A stretch of DNA of 6,382 nucleotides, from NCBI GenBank assembly GCA_002424495.1, contig DIKH01000177.1:335-6716 (forward strand), in the 5' to 3' direction. This document shows, in pieces, positions 1 through 6,170 of the stretch; position 1 is the stretch's first letter; every line of letters begins with the position of its first letter. Position numbers and translations under genes: made by a program. Source of the DNA: Desulfobacteraceae bacterium UBA5623 (GTDB lineage Bacteria > Desulfobacterota > DSM-4660 > Desulfatiglandales > Desulfatiglandaceae). The notes beneath the pieces were generated by a model. That model did no database searches. It worked only from the letters and a program-made list of their open reading frames with translations, and had not been told where the DNA came from.

Positions 1-2
1 AG

Positions 3-1214
3 GAACTCTACACGGAGGACGAAGCGGATTTGATCGTAAAGATGCCCTACGTTTTGTCAAGCTTTGATCGTATTCAAAAAATCACAAAAATTGAGCCCAC
101 CAAATTGCGAAAACTTCTGGATGACTTGTGCGCCAAGGGGTTGGCAATAGACATCTGGGCAAACGGCGCATATAACTACATGGTTTCGCCCATGGTTGTC
201 GGGATATTTGAATTCACCATGATGAGGATGGGAGACAATCTCAATTTCAAGAAATGGGCTGAGCTCTTTCACCGGTACCTTCAGGGTGAAGGAATATCTT
301 TCTACACGGAAAACTTTAAAGATGGGCAGCAGGTCTCTATTGCCAGGACACTCCCGCACGAAGGCGCGATTCCAGACGAAGATCACGTTGAAGTGCTGGA
401 TTATGAAAAGGCTACCTCCTTGATAAATGCCGCCGATAAATTTGCCATAAGCGTATGCTCGTGCCGCCACGAGAAGTATCATGTAGGGGAAAAGAAGTGC
501 GATGTCCCATTGGAAACTTGCACCACTTTCGGCTTTGGCGCAGACTATATGATACGCCATAAAATGGGCAGAGAAATAACCAAATCAGAAATGCTTGATT
601 GTTTCGCTCGCTCAAAAGAAAAAGGGCTGGTTTTCTGTGCGGATAACACCAAGACCAAAGGCATCTTTGTCTGCCACTGTTGTGGTTGCTGTTGTAACAT
701 TTTGCTGGGCATTACCAAATTCGGCTACCCCAATGCGGTGGTAACGTCCAATTATATTGCCCAGATTGATGAAAAACTGTGCAACGGCTGCGGAAAATGC
801 GCTAAAGTCTGCCAAATCAACGCCATTAAAATGGCGGCCATCGAAAAGCCTGAAACAAAAAAGAAAGAGGATGCCAAAATCGATAAGGACTTCTGCATCG
901 GCTGCGGCGTCTGCGCTCTCAGCTGCCCCACGAAAGCGCTGAAGCTCGTCAAACGTGACAAACGGGTCATTCACCCGGAGAGCACTTTCGAAAGAATCAT
1001 TCTGCAATGCTTACAAAACGGGACTCTTCAAAATCAGATGTTCGACAACCCCCAGAACAAAACACAGGAATTCATGCGGGGCTTTGTAGGAGGGTTCCTG
1101 AAAATTCCTTCCGTAAAGAAGGCCCTTTTAAGCGACGCTCTGCGTTCCACTTTTCTGGCCTCAACGAAGGTGTGGGTGCGGGCACAGGGAAAAGGGTGGT
1201 TAACAGAACTATAA
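3..1214 (+). CDS. 4Fe-4S dicluster ferredoxin-like protein, 5'-truncated by window edge
   Basis: The frame is open to the left edge. Nine codons (reading ELYTEDEAD) precede the first possible start, a TTG at position 30, and they continue the protein smoothly, so the true start lies outside the window. Counting from that TTG, residues 5-45 look like a small helix-turn-helix-type or winged-helix segment (SFDRIQKITKIEPTKLRKLL). Then come CSCR (143-146) with further Cys at 157 and 164, and an unusual CHCCGCCC cluster at 215-222. Two ferredoxin motifs follow: CNGCGKCAKVC (251-261) and CIGCGVCALSCP (289-300). The last two indicate two [4Fe-4S] clusters, and the others could bind more metal. There is no signal peptide or membrane segment in the visible part. 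A cytoplasmic electron-transfer role is inferred; partner and substrate are unknown. The gene converges on gcvPB and ends in TAA just before a strong terminator, so it probably belongs to a unit extending leftwards. Confidence 0.9.
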   Translation, partial: ELYTEDEADLIVKMPYVLSSFDRIQKITKIEPTKLRKLLDDLCAKGLAIDIWANGAYNYMVSPMVVGIFEFTMMRMGDNLNFKKWAELFHRYLQGEGISFYTENFKDGQQVSIARTLPHEGAIPDEDHVEVLDYEKATSLINAADKFAISVCSCRHEKYHVGEKKCDVPLETCTTFGFGADYMIRHKMGREITKSEMLDCFARSKEKGLVFCADNTKTKGIFVCHCCGCCCNILLGITKFGYPNAVVTSNYIAQIDEKLCNGCGKCAKVCQINAIKMAAIEKPETKKKEDAKIDKDFCIGCGVCALSCPTKALKLVKRDKRVIHPESTFERIILQCLQNGTLQNQMFDNPQNKTQEFMRGFVGGFLKIPSVKKALLSDALRSTFLASTKVWVRAQGKGWLTEL

Positions 1215-1224
1215 TCAAATTGTT

Positions 1225-1279
1225 AAGCCCCGACTCCGCCTGCATGCTTTTGACATGCAACAAAGTTGGGGCTTTTTTT
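1225..1279 (+). terminator. Intrinsic terminator after the Fe-S protein gene
   Basis: The outer stem AAGCCCCGACT (1225-1235) pairs with AGTTGGGGCTT (1264-1274), 11 bp with one G-U. The loop carries a second perfect stem, TGCATG (1241-1246) with CATGCA (1254-1259). Seven T follow at 1273-1279. It begins 10 nt after the Fe-S protein stop codon. On the minus strand the same hairpin would follow gcvPB, but only a short interrupted T stretch comes after it there, so it looks mainly one-directional. The T-run overlaps the gcvPB stop codon. Confidence 0.9.
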
Positions 1280-2717
1280 ATTTGTGCCAGCAGACGTCCG
1301 GTTTGCGTGCGGCCAGGACCTCATCAAGGCGTTTAACCGGCGTTGTAAGAGGCGCCGCTTTAATCCGCTCAGGATATTCCTTTGCTTCCCCCGCAATGAC
1401 AATCATAGTGTCACAGAAGGCATCCAGAGTATCCCTGCTCTCCGTTTCCGTTGGCTCGATCATCATCGCTTCAGGCACAATCAGAGGGAAGTAGATCGTG
1501 GGTGGGTGAATGCCGTAATCAATCAAACGCTTGGCAATATCCGAGGCATGAACGCCGCTTTCCTTAGCTTGGCGCTCCACGGAAAAGACGCACTCATGCA
1601 TGCAGGCACGATCATATGGCAGACGGAAGTAAGGTTTCAGCCGCTCCTTTATATAATTGGCGTTTAAAACGGCCATTTCTGCCGTCCGCTTCAAGCCCTC
1701 CGGCCCCACGGAACGGATATACGTATAGGCCTTCACCATGACATTGAAGTTGCCATAAAAAGATTTTATCCGGCCGATGGTATCCGGATAATCTTGCGAC
1801 CACTCGTAACGATCTCCATCTTTGACAATACGGGGGATCGGTAAAAAATCCACCAGATGAGCCTTCACTCCCAGGGGGCCGCTTCCCGGCCCACCGCAGC
1901 CGTGGGGGGCAGAAAATGTCTTGTGCAGATTGAGATGTATCACGTCAAAGCCCATGTCGCCTGGTCTGGCAACTCCCATCAAGGCATTCATATTGGCTCC
2001 ATCGCAGTACAAAAGGCCGCCCCTGTCATGAACAATCGCGGCAATCTCTTCGATATCGCGCTCAAAAAGGCCCAGGGTGTTGGGATTCGTCAGCATCAAT
2101 CCCGCCGTCTCCTCGCTCATCAACTCCTTCAGGTGACCGATATCAATATCGCCTTCAGTATTGGAGAGGACTTCCACTACCTGAAACCCGCAGAGAGCGC
2201 CCGAGGCGGGGTTTGTTCCATGAGCGGCATCGGGGATTAAAATTTTGGTGCGCTTTTCACCCTTTTTTTCAAAATACTTTTTAAAAATCATGATGCCGGT
2301 AAGCTCCCCATGGGCGCCGGCGGCAGGCTGTAGTGTAAAGTCGGCCATACCGCAAATTTCACTCAGGTATTGTCTCATCTCATACATAAGCTTGAGAGCC
2401 CCCTGAACAAAATCCGCAGGAGCATAAGGGTGAAGAGCCGTAAAACCAGAGAGGCTTGCCGTTTCCTCATGGACTTTTGGGCTGTATTTCATTGTGCATG
2501 ATCCCAGCGGATAAAACCCTATGTCAACACCAAAGTTTCTCCGTGAAAGCTGCATATAGTGGCGCACCAGATCCACTTCGGCCACCTCCGGCAAATCCAC
2601 ATTTTCCCTCAACAGTTTCTGATCGATGACTTCTTCAACTTTACAATCCGGCACATCACAAGCAGGGATACCGCTCGCGGATCGCCCCGGACAGCTCTTT
2701 TCAAAAATCAGCTTCAC
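1278..2717 (-). CDS. gcvPB: Glycine dehydrogenase (decarboxylating) subunit 2, P-protein beta subunit
   Basis: This is the PLP-binding half of the split P-protein. With GcvPA it decarboxylates glycine and transfers the aminomethyl group to the lipoyl arm of GcvH in the cytoplasm. The 479-residue length is full for the family. Visible landmarks are the N-terminal LIFEKSCPGR, PLGSCTMKYSPK (70-81), PAAGAHGELTG (131-141), DAAHGTNPASG (163-173), LYCDGANMNALMG (236-248) and the cofactor site HLNLHKTFSAPHGCGGPGSG (261-280), in which Lys266 should form the PLP Schiff base. The usual HGGGGPG is HGCGGPG here (Cys274). The start is a GTG at 2715-2717. It is chosen because KLIFEKS matches the family N-terminus and AAGGAAGG (2725-2732) lies 7 nt upstream. 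It is the last gene of the operon, and its TAA overlaps the T-run of the convergent terminator. The gap to gcvPA is unusually long. Confidence 0.97.
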   Translation of the reverse strand: MKLIFEKSCPGRSASGIPACDVPDCKVEEVIDQKLLRENVDLPEVAEVDLVRHYMQLSRRNFGVDIGFYPLGSCTMKYSPKVHEETASLSGFTALHPYAPADFVQGALKLMYEMRQYLSEICGMADFTLQPAAGAHGELTGIMIFKKYFEKKGEKRTKILIPDAAHGTNPASGALCGFQVVEVLSNTEGDIDIGHLKELMSEETAGLMLTNPNTLGLFERDIEEIAAIVHDRGGLLYCDGANMNALMGVARPGDMGFDVIHLNLHKTFSAPHGCGGPGSGPLGVKAHLVDFLPIPRIVKDGDRYEWSQDYPDTIGRIKSFYGNFNVMVKAYTYIRSVGPEGLKRTAEMAVLNANYIKERLKPYFRLPYDRACMHECVFSVERQAKESGVHASDIAKRLIDYGIHPPTIYFPLIVPEAMMIEPTETESRDTLDAFCDTMIVIAGEAKEYPERIKAAPLTTPVKRLDEVLAARKPDVCWHK

Positions 2718-2724
2718 TTGAAAA

Positions 2725-2732
2725 CCTTCCTT
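2725..2732 (-). promoter_or_regulatory. Ribosome binding site of gcvPB
   Basis: AAGGAAGG on the minus strand lies 7 nt before the GTG at 2717 and supports that non-ATG start. A second, perfect AGGAGG (2752-2757) lies further upstream. It has no start codon at normal spacing and abuts the stem-loop at 2734-2752. Confidence 0.75.
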
Positions 2733-2733
2733 T

Positions 2734-2752
2734 GACAGGCGAGGCGCCTGTC
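2734..2752 (-). other. Stem-loop in the 5' region of gcvPB, with a competing alternative stem
   Basis: On the minus strand GACAGGCG (2745-2752) pairs perfectly with CGCCTGTC (2734-2741) across a 3-nt loop. The stem sits directly 5' of the gcvPB Shine-Dalgarno sequence. No T-run follows, so it is not a terminator. Part of the same sequence can instead pair upstream: CTGTCCTACC (2781-2790) with GGAGGACAG (2748-2756), 9 bp with one bulged A. The two folds share 2748-2752 and exclude each other, and the alternative fold buries the AGGAGG at 2752-2757. A role in adjusting gcvPB translation or mRNA ends is inference. It could also be a small dispersed palindrome. Confidence 0.5.
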
Positions 2753-2893
2753 CTCCTGGTTATATAAAATCACCACCCATGGTAGGACAGCCGTCTAGTC
2801 TGTTCTACTGCAATTTTCATCATTCTTTGTGAGCCAATGGCCCATGAATGTTGCGTTTAATCTCCCCCGTATATTTGTTAGAAAATCTTTCCA

Positions 2894-4222
2894 TCAGCCT
2901 GCTATAATAGAAACAACGTCATCTATATCCTCGCTTTTTATCATTTCTGTAGCGCAAAAGAGCAGACATCCCTCCAATTCCGGATAGGATTCTGATAGAT
3001 CATAGCCGCCGACGATCCCTTTATCCTGAAGTTTCTTGTTGACGAGATGAGGATCAGGACAGCATATGGTGAATTCATTATATGTAGGTCCTGGAAAAAC
3101 GGTTTCCCAGCCAGGTATTGCCGATAGTTTCTTCTTCAGATATTGAGCTTTTTGTATGTTCAGGATGGCCAGTTTTTTCAGGTTTTTCCCCATGCTGACC
3201 AGGTAAACAGCAGCAGCTAGCGCACAAAGAGCTTCGTTGGAACAAATATTAGATGTTGCTTTTTCCCGACGTATATGCTGCTCCCTGGTTTGAAGGGTCA
3301 GGACAAATCCTCTCCTTCCGTCTTTATCTACGGTGGCGCCAGCCAGCCGGCCCGGAATTTTGCGGAGGAATTTATCCATGCTGGCCAGAATTCCCAGATA
3401 GGGTCCACCAAAATTCAGGGGATTGCCGAAAGCCTGCCCCTCGCCGACAACAAAGTCCGCTCCCATCTCCCCGGCGGGCTTCAAAATCCCCAGGGACGTC
3501 GCTTCGGTAAAACCAGCCACCAGCAAAGCGCCGCTTCCGTGCACCACCTGCTCAATGGCTGCTATATCTTCGATGACGCCAAAAAAATTAGGGCTTTGAA
3601 CAAGAACAGCCGCCGTATTATCATCAACAGCAGATTTAAGGTCTTCCTTGTCCAATTGTCCTGTCGCATTGTAGCCTGTCTCAATGACCTCATAGCCGTT
3701 GGCCCAGGCATAGGTTCTGACTACCTCCCGATACTCCGGATGAATGGACCTGATAACGACAATTCTTGTCCGGTTTAGTGTCTTAGCAGCCAAAACAGCC
3801 GCTTCCGCCATGGCCGAAGCGCCATCATACATGGAGGCGTTGGCCACCTGCATTCCCGTCAGCCGGGCAATCATCGTCTGGTACTCATAGATGGCCTGGA
3901 GAATACCTTGACTGATTTCCGCCTGGTAGGGGGTGTAAGCCGTATAGAACTCACAGCGGGAAATCACATGCCTAACAACAGCAGGCACATAATGGTAATA
4001 TGCGCCAGCCCCCATCAGGCAAAAGTCAGCGATAATATTCTGAGAGCCTATATTGTTCATGATCTGAAAAGTTTCCTGTTCGGATAATGCGGGAGGAAGA
4101 TCAAGGAGCCGCCTCAGCCAATATTTTCCCGGTATATCGATAAAAAGCTCCTCTATGGAGCCTATGCCGATTGTTTTCATCATCTGCTTTTGATCTTCTT
4201 CCGTATGGGGAACATAGTCCAT
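2894..4222 (-). CDS. gcvPA: Glycine dehydrogenase (decarboxylating) subunit 1, P-protein alpha subunit
   Basis: This is the N-terminal half of the split glycine decarboxylase. It has the aminotransferase fold but lacks the PLP lysine and pairs with GcvPB to form the active P-protein. The 442 residues are full length for the family. Typical segments are the N-terminal YVPHTEEDQKQMMKTIGIGS, GAGAYYHYVP (71-80), FYTAYTPYQAEISQG (92-106), NASMYDGASAMAEA (128-141), GEGQAFGNPLNFGGPYLG (260-277) and QHIRREKATSNICSNEAL (315-332). The ATG at 4222 gives the conserved N-terminus. Its best Shine-Dalgarno sequence (GAGG, 4236-4239) is 13 nt away, longer than usual, so translation may rely partly on coupling to gcvH, which ends 47 nt upstream. 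The TGA overlaps an ATG (TGATG) that opens a 24-codon frame in the gap before gcvPB. Confidence 0.97.
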   Translation of the reverse strand: MDYVPHTEEDQKQMMKTIGIGSIEELFIDIPGKYWLRRLLDLPPALSEQETFQIMNNIGSQNIIADFCLMGAGAYYHYVPAVVRHVISRCEFYTAYTPYQAEISQGILQAIYEYQTMIARLTGMQVANASMYDGASAMAEAAVLAAKTLNRTRIVVIRSIHPEYREVVRTYAWANGYEVIETGYNATGQLDKEDLKSAVDDNTAAVLVQSPNFFGVIEDIAAIEQVVHGSGALLVAGFTEATSLGILKPAGEMGADFVVGEGQAFGNPLNFGGPYLGILASMDKFLRKIPGRLAGATVDKDGRRGFVLTLQTREQHIRREKATSNICSNEALCALAAAVYLVSMGKNLKKLAILNIQKAQYLKKKLSAIPGWETVFPGPTYNEFTICCPDPHLVNKKLQDKGIVGGYDLSESYPELEGCLLFCATEMIKSEDIDDVVSIIAG

Positions 4223-4269
4223 TTGTGCCGTATATCCTCTCTTAAGCCAGCTTCTTAACGTTCAAAATC

Positions 4270-4668
4270 TCATTGCGTTTCTTCCTTGATGAACAGATCA
4301 TAAGCGGCCGCATCCATCAGCTTGTTTAATTCCGCAGCATCAGCCATCTTGATTTTTGCGATCCAGCCTTCACCAAAGGCGTCCTTATTAATAATTTCCG
4401 GTTGATCGGCCAATGCCTGATTGATGGCAACAACTTCCCCACTGGCGGGCGTATAAACATCGGAAACCGACTTTACGGACTCCAGTACCGCCAACCGCTC
4501 GAACTGTCTTACCTTCTTTCCGATTTCCGGCAGTTCCACAAAAACGATATCCGTAAGAAGTTCCTGGGCGTAGTCGGTGATGCCTGCCGTGATGGTGCCG
4601 TCATGGTTATCCAAAGCCCATTCATGTTCGTTCGTGTATTTCCTATCTGTCGGATTTGGTTTGGACAT
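4270..4668 (-). CDS. gcvH: Glycine cleavage system H protein (lipoyl carrier)
   Basis: This small cytoplasmic protein shuttles the aminomethyl group from P-protein to T-protein on a lipoylated lysine. It has 132 residues from the chosen start, normal for the family. It begins MSKPNPTDRKYTNEHEWA, carries TAGITDYAQELLTDIVFVEL, and has the lipoylation motif VLESVKSVSDVYTPASGEVV with Lys66 as the modified residue. DAFGEGWIAKIK near the C-terminus is also typical. An in-frame ATG seven codons upstream (4687-4689) is rejected as the start. GGAAGGAG (4677-4684) lies between the two and is spaced 8 nt from the ATG at 4668, and nothing resembling a Shine-Dalgarno sequence precedes the upstream ATG. 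It lies 32 nt after gcvT and 47 nt before gcvPA, consistent with one transcript. No lipoate ligase or lipoyl synthase gene is nearby. Confidence 0.97.
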   Translation of the reverse strand: MSKPNPTDRKYTNEHEWALDNHDGTITAGITDYAQELLTDIVFVELPEIGKKVRQFERLAVLESVKSVSDVYTPASGEVVAINQALADQPEIINKDAFGEGWIAKIKMADAAELNKLMDAAAYDLFIKEETQ

Positions 4669-4676
4669 GGTGTGTG

Positions 4677-4684
4677 CTCCTTCC
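4677..4684 (-). promoter_or_regulatory. Ribosome binding site deciding the gcvH start
   Basis: GGAAGGAG on the minus strand, 8 nt before the ATG at 4668, selects that start over the upstream in-frame ATG at 4689, which would place this element inside the coding sequence. Confidence 0.8.
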
Positions 4685-4700
4685 CGCATGCAATGTATTC

Positions 4701-5798
4701 TTATCGGCTTCTCTTATAGAAAGGCAATTTGACAACTCTTGCCTTGACGTAGCGCTCGCGGATATGAATATGTATTTGAGTTCCCGGCTCTTTACATGAT
4801 GCCGGCACAAAGGCAAGCCCAACCGCCCTGTCCAGCGTGGGCGCATACGTTCCGGAAGTTACCTTGCCGATCTCCTGCCCATCTTTAAAAACCTTGTAAT
4901 CGGCCCTGGCGATGCCCCGTCCGAGCATCTCGAAACCAACCAGGCTTTTCGTCACGCCATGTTCCTTCTGCTTTCTTAAGAACTCGGCGCCAACAAAGTC
5001 TTTTTCCAGATTGGTTACCCAGCCATAGGGAACCTCCAGGGGGATGATTGTCTCATCGAGTTCATGGCCGTATAACATCATGCCGGCTTCAAGGCGCAAG
5101 GTGTCGCGGGCCCCCAGGCCGCAGGGCTTCAAGCCCCATGCCGCCCCCCTTTTTAAAATATCATCCCAAATTTTTCCTACTGCGCAGGCATCCGTATAGA
5201 TTTCAAAACCATCTTCTCCGGTATATCCACTACGCGAAACAATGGCAGGCATCCCGCAAACAGAAGCTTCCACCGCATGATAATAGGGCAGCAGCGCCAA
5301 TCCATCAGACACCATGGACTGCAAAATATTTTGCGCGACAGGCCCCTGTATATCAATTTTACCGATCCTGTCACTCATATCATTGATCTCGACATGCCGA
5401 AAGTTCCTTTCAACTTTTTGTTTCATGATCCAAGCAAGGTCTTTATCTTTGGTCGCGGCATTAGTCACCACCATGTAACGTTCCGTCGCCAGCCTGTAAG
5501 CCGTCAGATCATCAATGATCCCGCCATGTTCATTTGTCAGCACGCTCAGCATCATCTGGCCGACTTTCTGCTTTTCCAAATTCCGGCTTAAAACCCACTG
5601 AAGCAGATCAAACGCCTGAGGACCCTTTATTTCGATCTCCCCCATATGGCAGATATCAAAGAGTCCCGCTTTATTTCTGGTAGCGTGGTGCTCATCGATC
5701 ACATTCGTATATTGCACGGGCATTGCCCAACCGCCAAAGTCAATAATTTTCGCACCCAAACTAAGATAACGGTCATACAAGGGGGTTTTTTTCATCAT
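4701..5798 (-). CDS. gcvT: Aminomethyltransferase (glycine cleavage system T protein)
   Basis: This enzyme takes the methylene group from aminomethyl-lipoyl GcvH to tetrahydrofolate, giving 5,10-methylene-THF and ammonia. It has 365 residues from the ATG at 5798, usual for bacterial GcvT. Numbered from that ATG, it shows KTPLYDRYLSLGAKIIDFGG at the N-terminus, HMGEIEIKGP (51-60), GGIIDDLTAY (92-101) with the conserved catalytic Asp pair, SGYTGEDGFEIY (190-201), GLGARDTLRLEAGMMLYGHE (227-246), and the C-terminal-domain signature GKVTSGTYAPTLDRAVGLAF. The start is uncertain. Tandem ATGs at 5798 and 5795 fit the family N-terminus but lack a Shine-Dalgarno sequence, and a GTG at 5828 would add ten residues. 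It is the first gene of the gcv operon and ends 32 nt before gcvH. Its upstream region merges into an attC-like element. Confidence 0.97.
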   Translation of the reverse strand: MMKKTPLYDRYLSLGAKIIDFGGWAMPVQYTNVIDEHHATRNKAGLFDICHMGEIEIKGPQAFDLLQWVLSRNLEKQKVGQMMLSVLTNEHGGIIDDLTAYRLATERYMVVTNAATKDKDLAWIMKQKVERNFRHVEINDMSDRIGKIDIQGPVAQNILQSMVSDGLALLPYYHAVEASVCGMPAIVSRSGYTGEDGFEIYTDACAVGKIWDDILKRGAAWGLKPCGLGARDTLRLEAGMMLYGHELDETIIPLEVPYGWVTNLEKDFVGAEFLRKQKEHGVTKSLVGFEMLGRGIARADYKVFKDGQEIGKVTSGTYAPTLDRAVGLAFVPASCKEPGTQIHIHIRERYVKARVVKLPFYKRSR

Positions 5799-5871
5799 GA
5801 GCTTATTTTTTTGCAGTTCCGCAACCACTTTGATTTTGCTCTTCTTAATATATGAAATTTCTTCATCCTCG

Positions 5872-5900
5872 CTATTAAGGGCGATTTCAGATAACGTCAG
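5872..5900 (-). promoter_or_regulatory. Candidate weak sigma70-type promoter for the gcv operon
   Basis: On the minus strand CTGACG (5895-5900, four of six matches to TTGACA) is followed after 17 nt by TAATAG (5872-5877, three of six matches to TATAAT). Transcription from it would leave a short leader of roughly 35-70 nt before gcvT, depending on the start codon. The match is weak, and its -35 lies inside the attC-like element. The real promoter may be elsewhere. Confidence 0.25.
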
Positions 5901-5987
5901 GGATATACGAAGTTTTCTGTAGCGTAGCGAAGGAAAAATTTGGGTGAGCCCCGAGCCGAGGGGCGAACCTCATATCCGCTGTTATAC
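5889..5987 (-). other. attC-like integron recombination site
   Basis: Read on the minus strand, GTATAAC (5981-5987) begins the element and GTTATCT (5889-5895) ends it, matching the R'' and R' positions of attC. ATAAC pairs with GTTAT. After unequal unpaired spacers (AGC versus CTGAC), GGATATGAGGTT pairs with AACTTC-gt-ATATCC, a 12-bp imperfect arm with two extrahelical bases, as in L''/L' boxes. The centre holds two hairpins: one from GGTTCGCCCC with GGGGCTCACC, and one from TTTTC with GAAAA around CTTCGCTACGCTAC. The length of about 99 nt is within attC range. The R boxes deviate from RYYYAAC/GTTRRRY in the central bases. No integrase gene or second attC is visible. A non-integron dispersed palindrome remains possible. 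Confidence 0.55.
5943..5969. repeat. Imperfect GC-rich hairpin inside the attC-like element
   Basis: GGTGAGCCCC (5943-5952) and GGGGCGAACC (5960-5969) pair with a 2x2 internal mismatch around a 7-nt loop. It would form one of the two central hairpins of the folded attC-like strand. Confidence 0.6.
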
Positions 5988-6060
5988 GCCCCGACGACTG
6001 AAAGGAGGAGAGCGCAGCGCGGCGCGAGGCGATAGCCGAGTGAGTTCAAAAAATATTTTT
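5988..6060. other. GC-rich, self-complementary block followed by an A/T palindrome; no gene
   Basis: Positions 5988-6046 are strikingly GC-rich with runs such as GAGCGCAGCGCGGCGCGAGG, unlike the AT-rich DNA on its right. The 12-bp perfect palindrome AAAAATATTTTT follows at 6049-6060. Short frames through the block encode Arg/Pro/Ser/Ala-rich peptides with no Shine-Dalgarno sequence, so I see no gene. It abuts the attC-like site and may be part of the same repeat family or a cassette remnant. Confidence 0.4.
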
Positions 6061-6113
6061 CGTTCTCATTCATGGGATAGGCTTTCTGTATTAATTGTAA
6101 ATTTGATTTTTTC

Positions 6114-6162
6114 GTTTTTAAAAATGGAAGAGGGGTTAGGGGTGAATTCCATTTTTAAAAAC
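6114..6162. repeat. Perfect 16-bp inverted repeat, AT-rich
   Basis: GTTTTTAAAAATGGAA (6114-6129) and TTCCATTTTTAAAAAC (6147-6162) are exact reverse complements separated by 17 nt of mostly G/T/A (GAGGGGTTAGGGGTGAA). The stem is too AT-rich at its base to act as a normal intrinsic terminator. It resembles the short palindromic elements scattered between genes in many environmental bacteria. Confidence 0.85.
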
Positions 6163-6170
6163 TCCTTATT

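Larger units (their letters stand above)
2718..2893 (-). other. 176-nt gcvPA-gcvPB intergenic region with two tiny overlapping reading frames
   Basis: No gene of normal size fits here. A 24-codon frame (2820-2894; begins MERFSNKYTG, ends GPLAHKE) starts with an ATG that overlaps the gcvPA stop codon (TGATG). A 17-codon frame (2770-2823; begins MMKIAVEQT) starts with an ATG overlapping the first frame's TGA. These are coupling-type junctions, but neither frame has a clear Shine-Dalgarno sequence and I recognise neither peptide. Both may be chance. The segment looks more like inserted or degenerate sequence than a normal gcvPA-gcvPB junction. Confidence 0.3.

Noticed and set aside
57..560. 167-codon minus-strand frame opposite the Fe-S protein gene
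   Set aside because: It is a shadow of the plus-strand gene, whose Cys motifs and continuous frame are clearly real.
2820..2894. The 24-codon frame after gcvPA as a confident gene
   Set aside because: It is too short, with no separate ribosome binding site and no recognisable sequence. It is kept only as an observation on the intergenic region.
4669..4689. Upstream ATG (4689) as the gcvH start
   Set aside because: It would place the strong GGAAGGAG inside the coding sequence, and no Shine-Dalgarno sequence precedes it. The ATG at 4668 has ideal spacing and fits the family N-terminus.
5830..6060. Glycine riboswitch upstream of gcvT
   Set aside because: Glycine riboswitches commonly precede gcvT, but neither strand here shows the conserved aptamer core pattern. 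The region is taken up by the attC-like element and a GC-rich block.
5897..6073. 58-codon minus-strand frame starting at the ATG at 6073
   Set aside because: It has no Shine-Dalgarno sequence, runs through the GC-rich block and the full attC-like palindrome, and stops inside it. The composition follows the repeats, not a protein.
6114..6162. The 16-bp inverted repeat as an intrinsic terminator
   Set aside because: The stem base is A/T only and no proper GC stem followed by a T-run is present in either direction.
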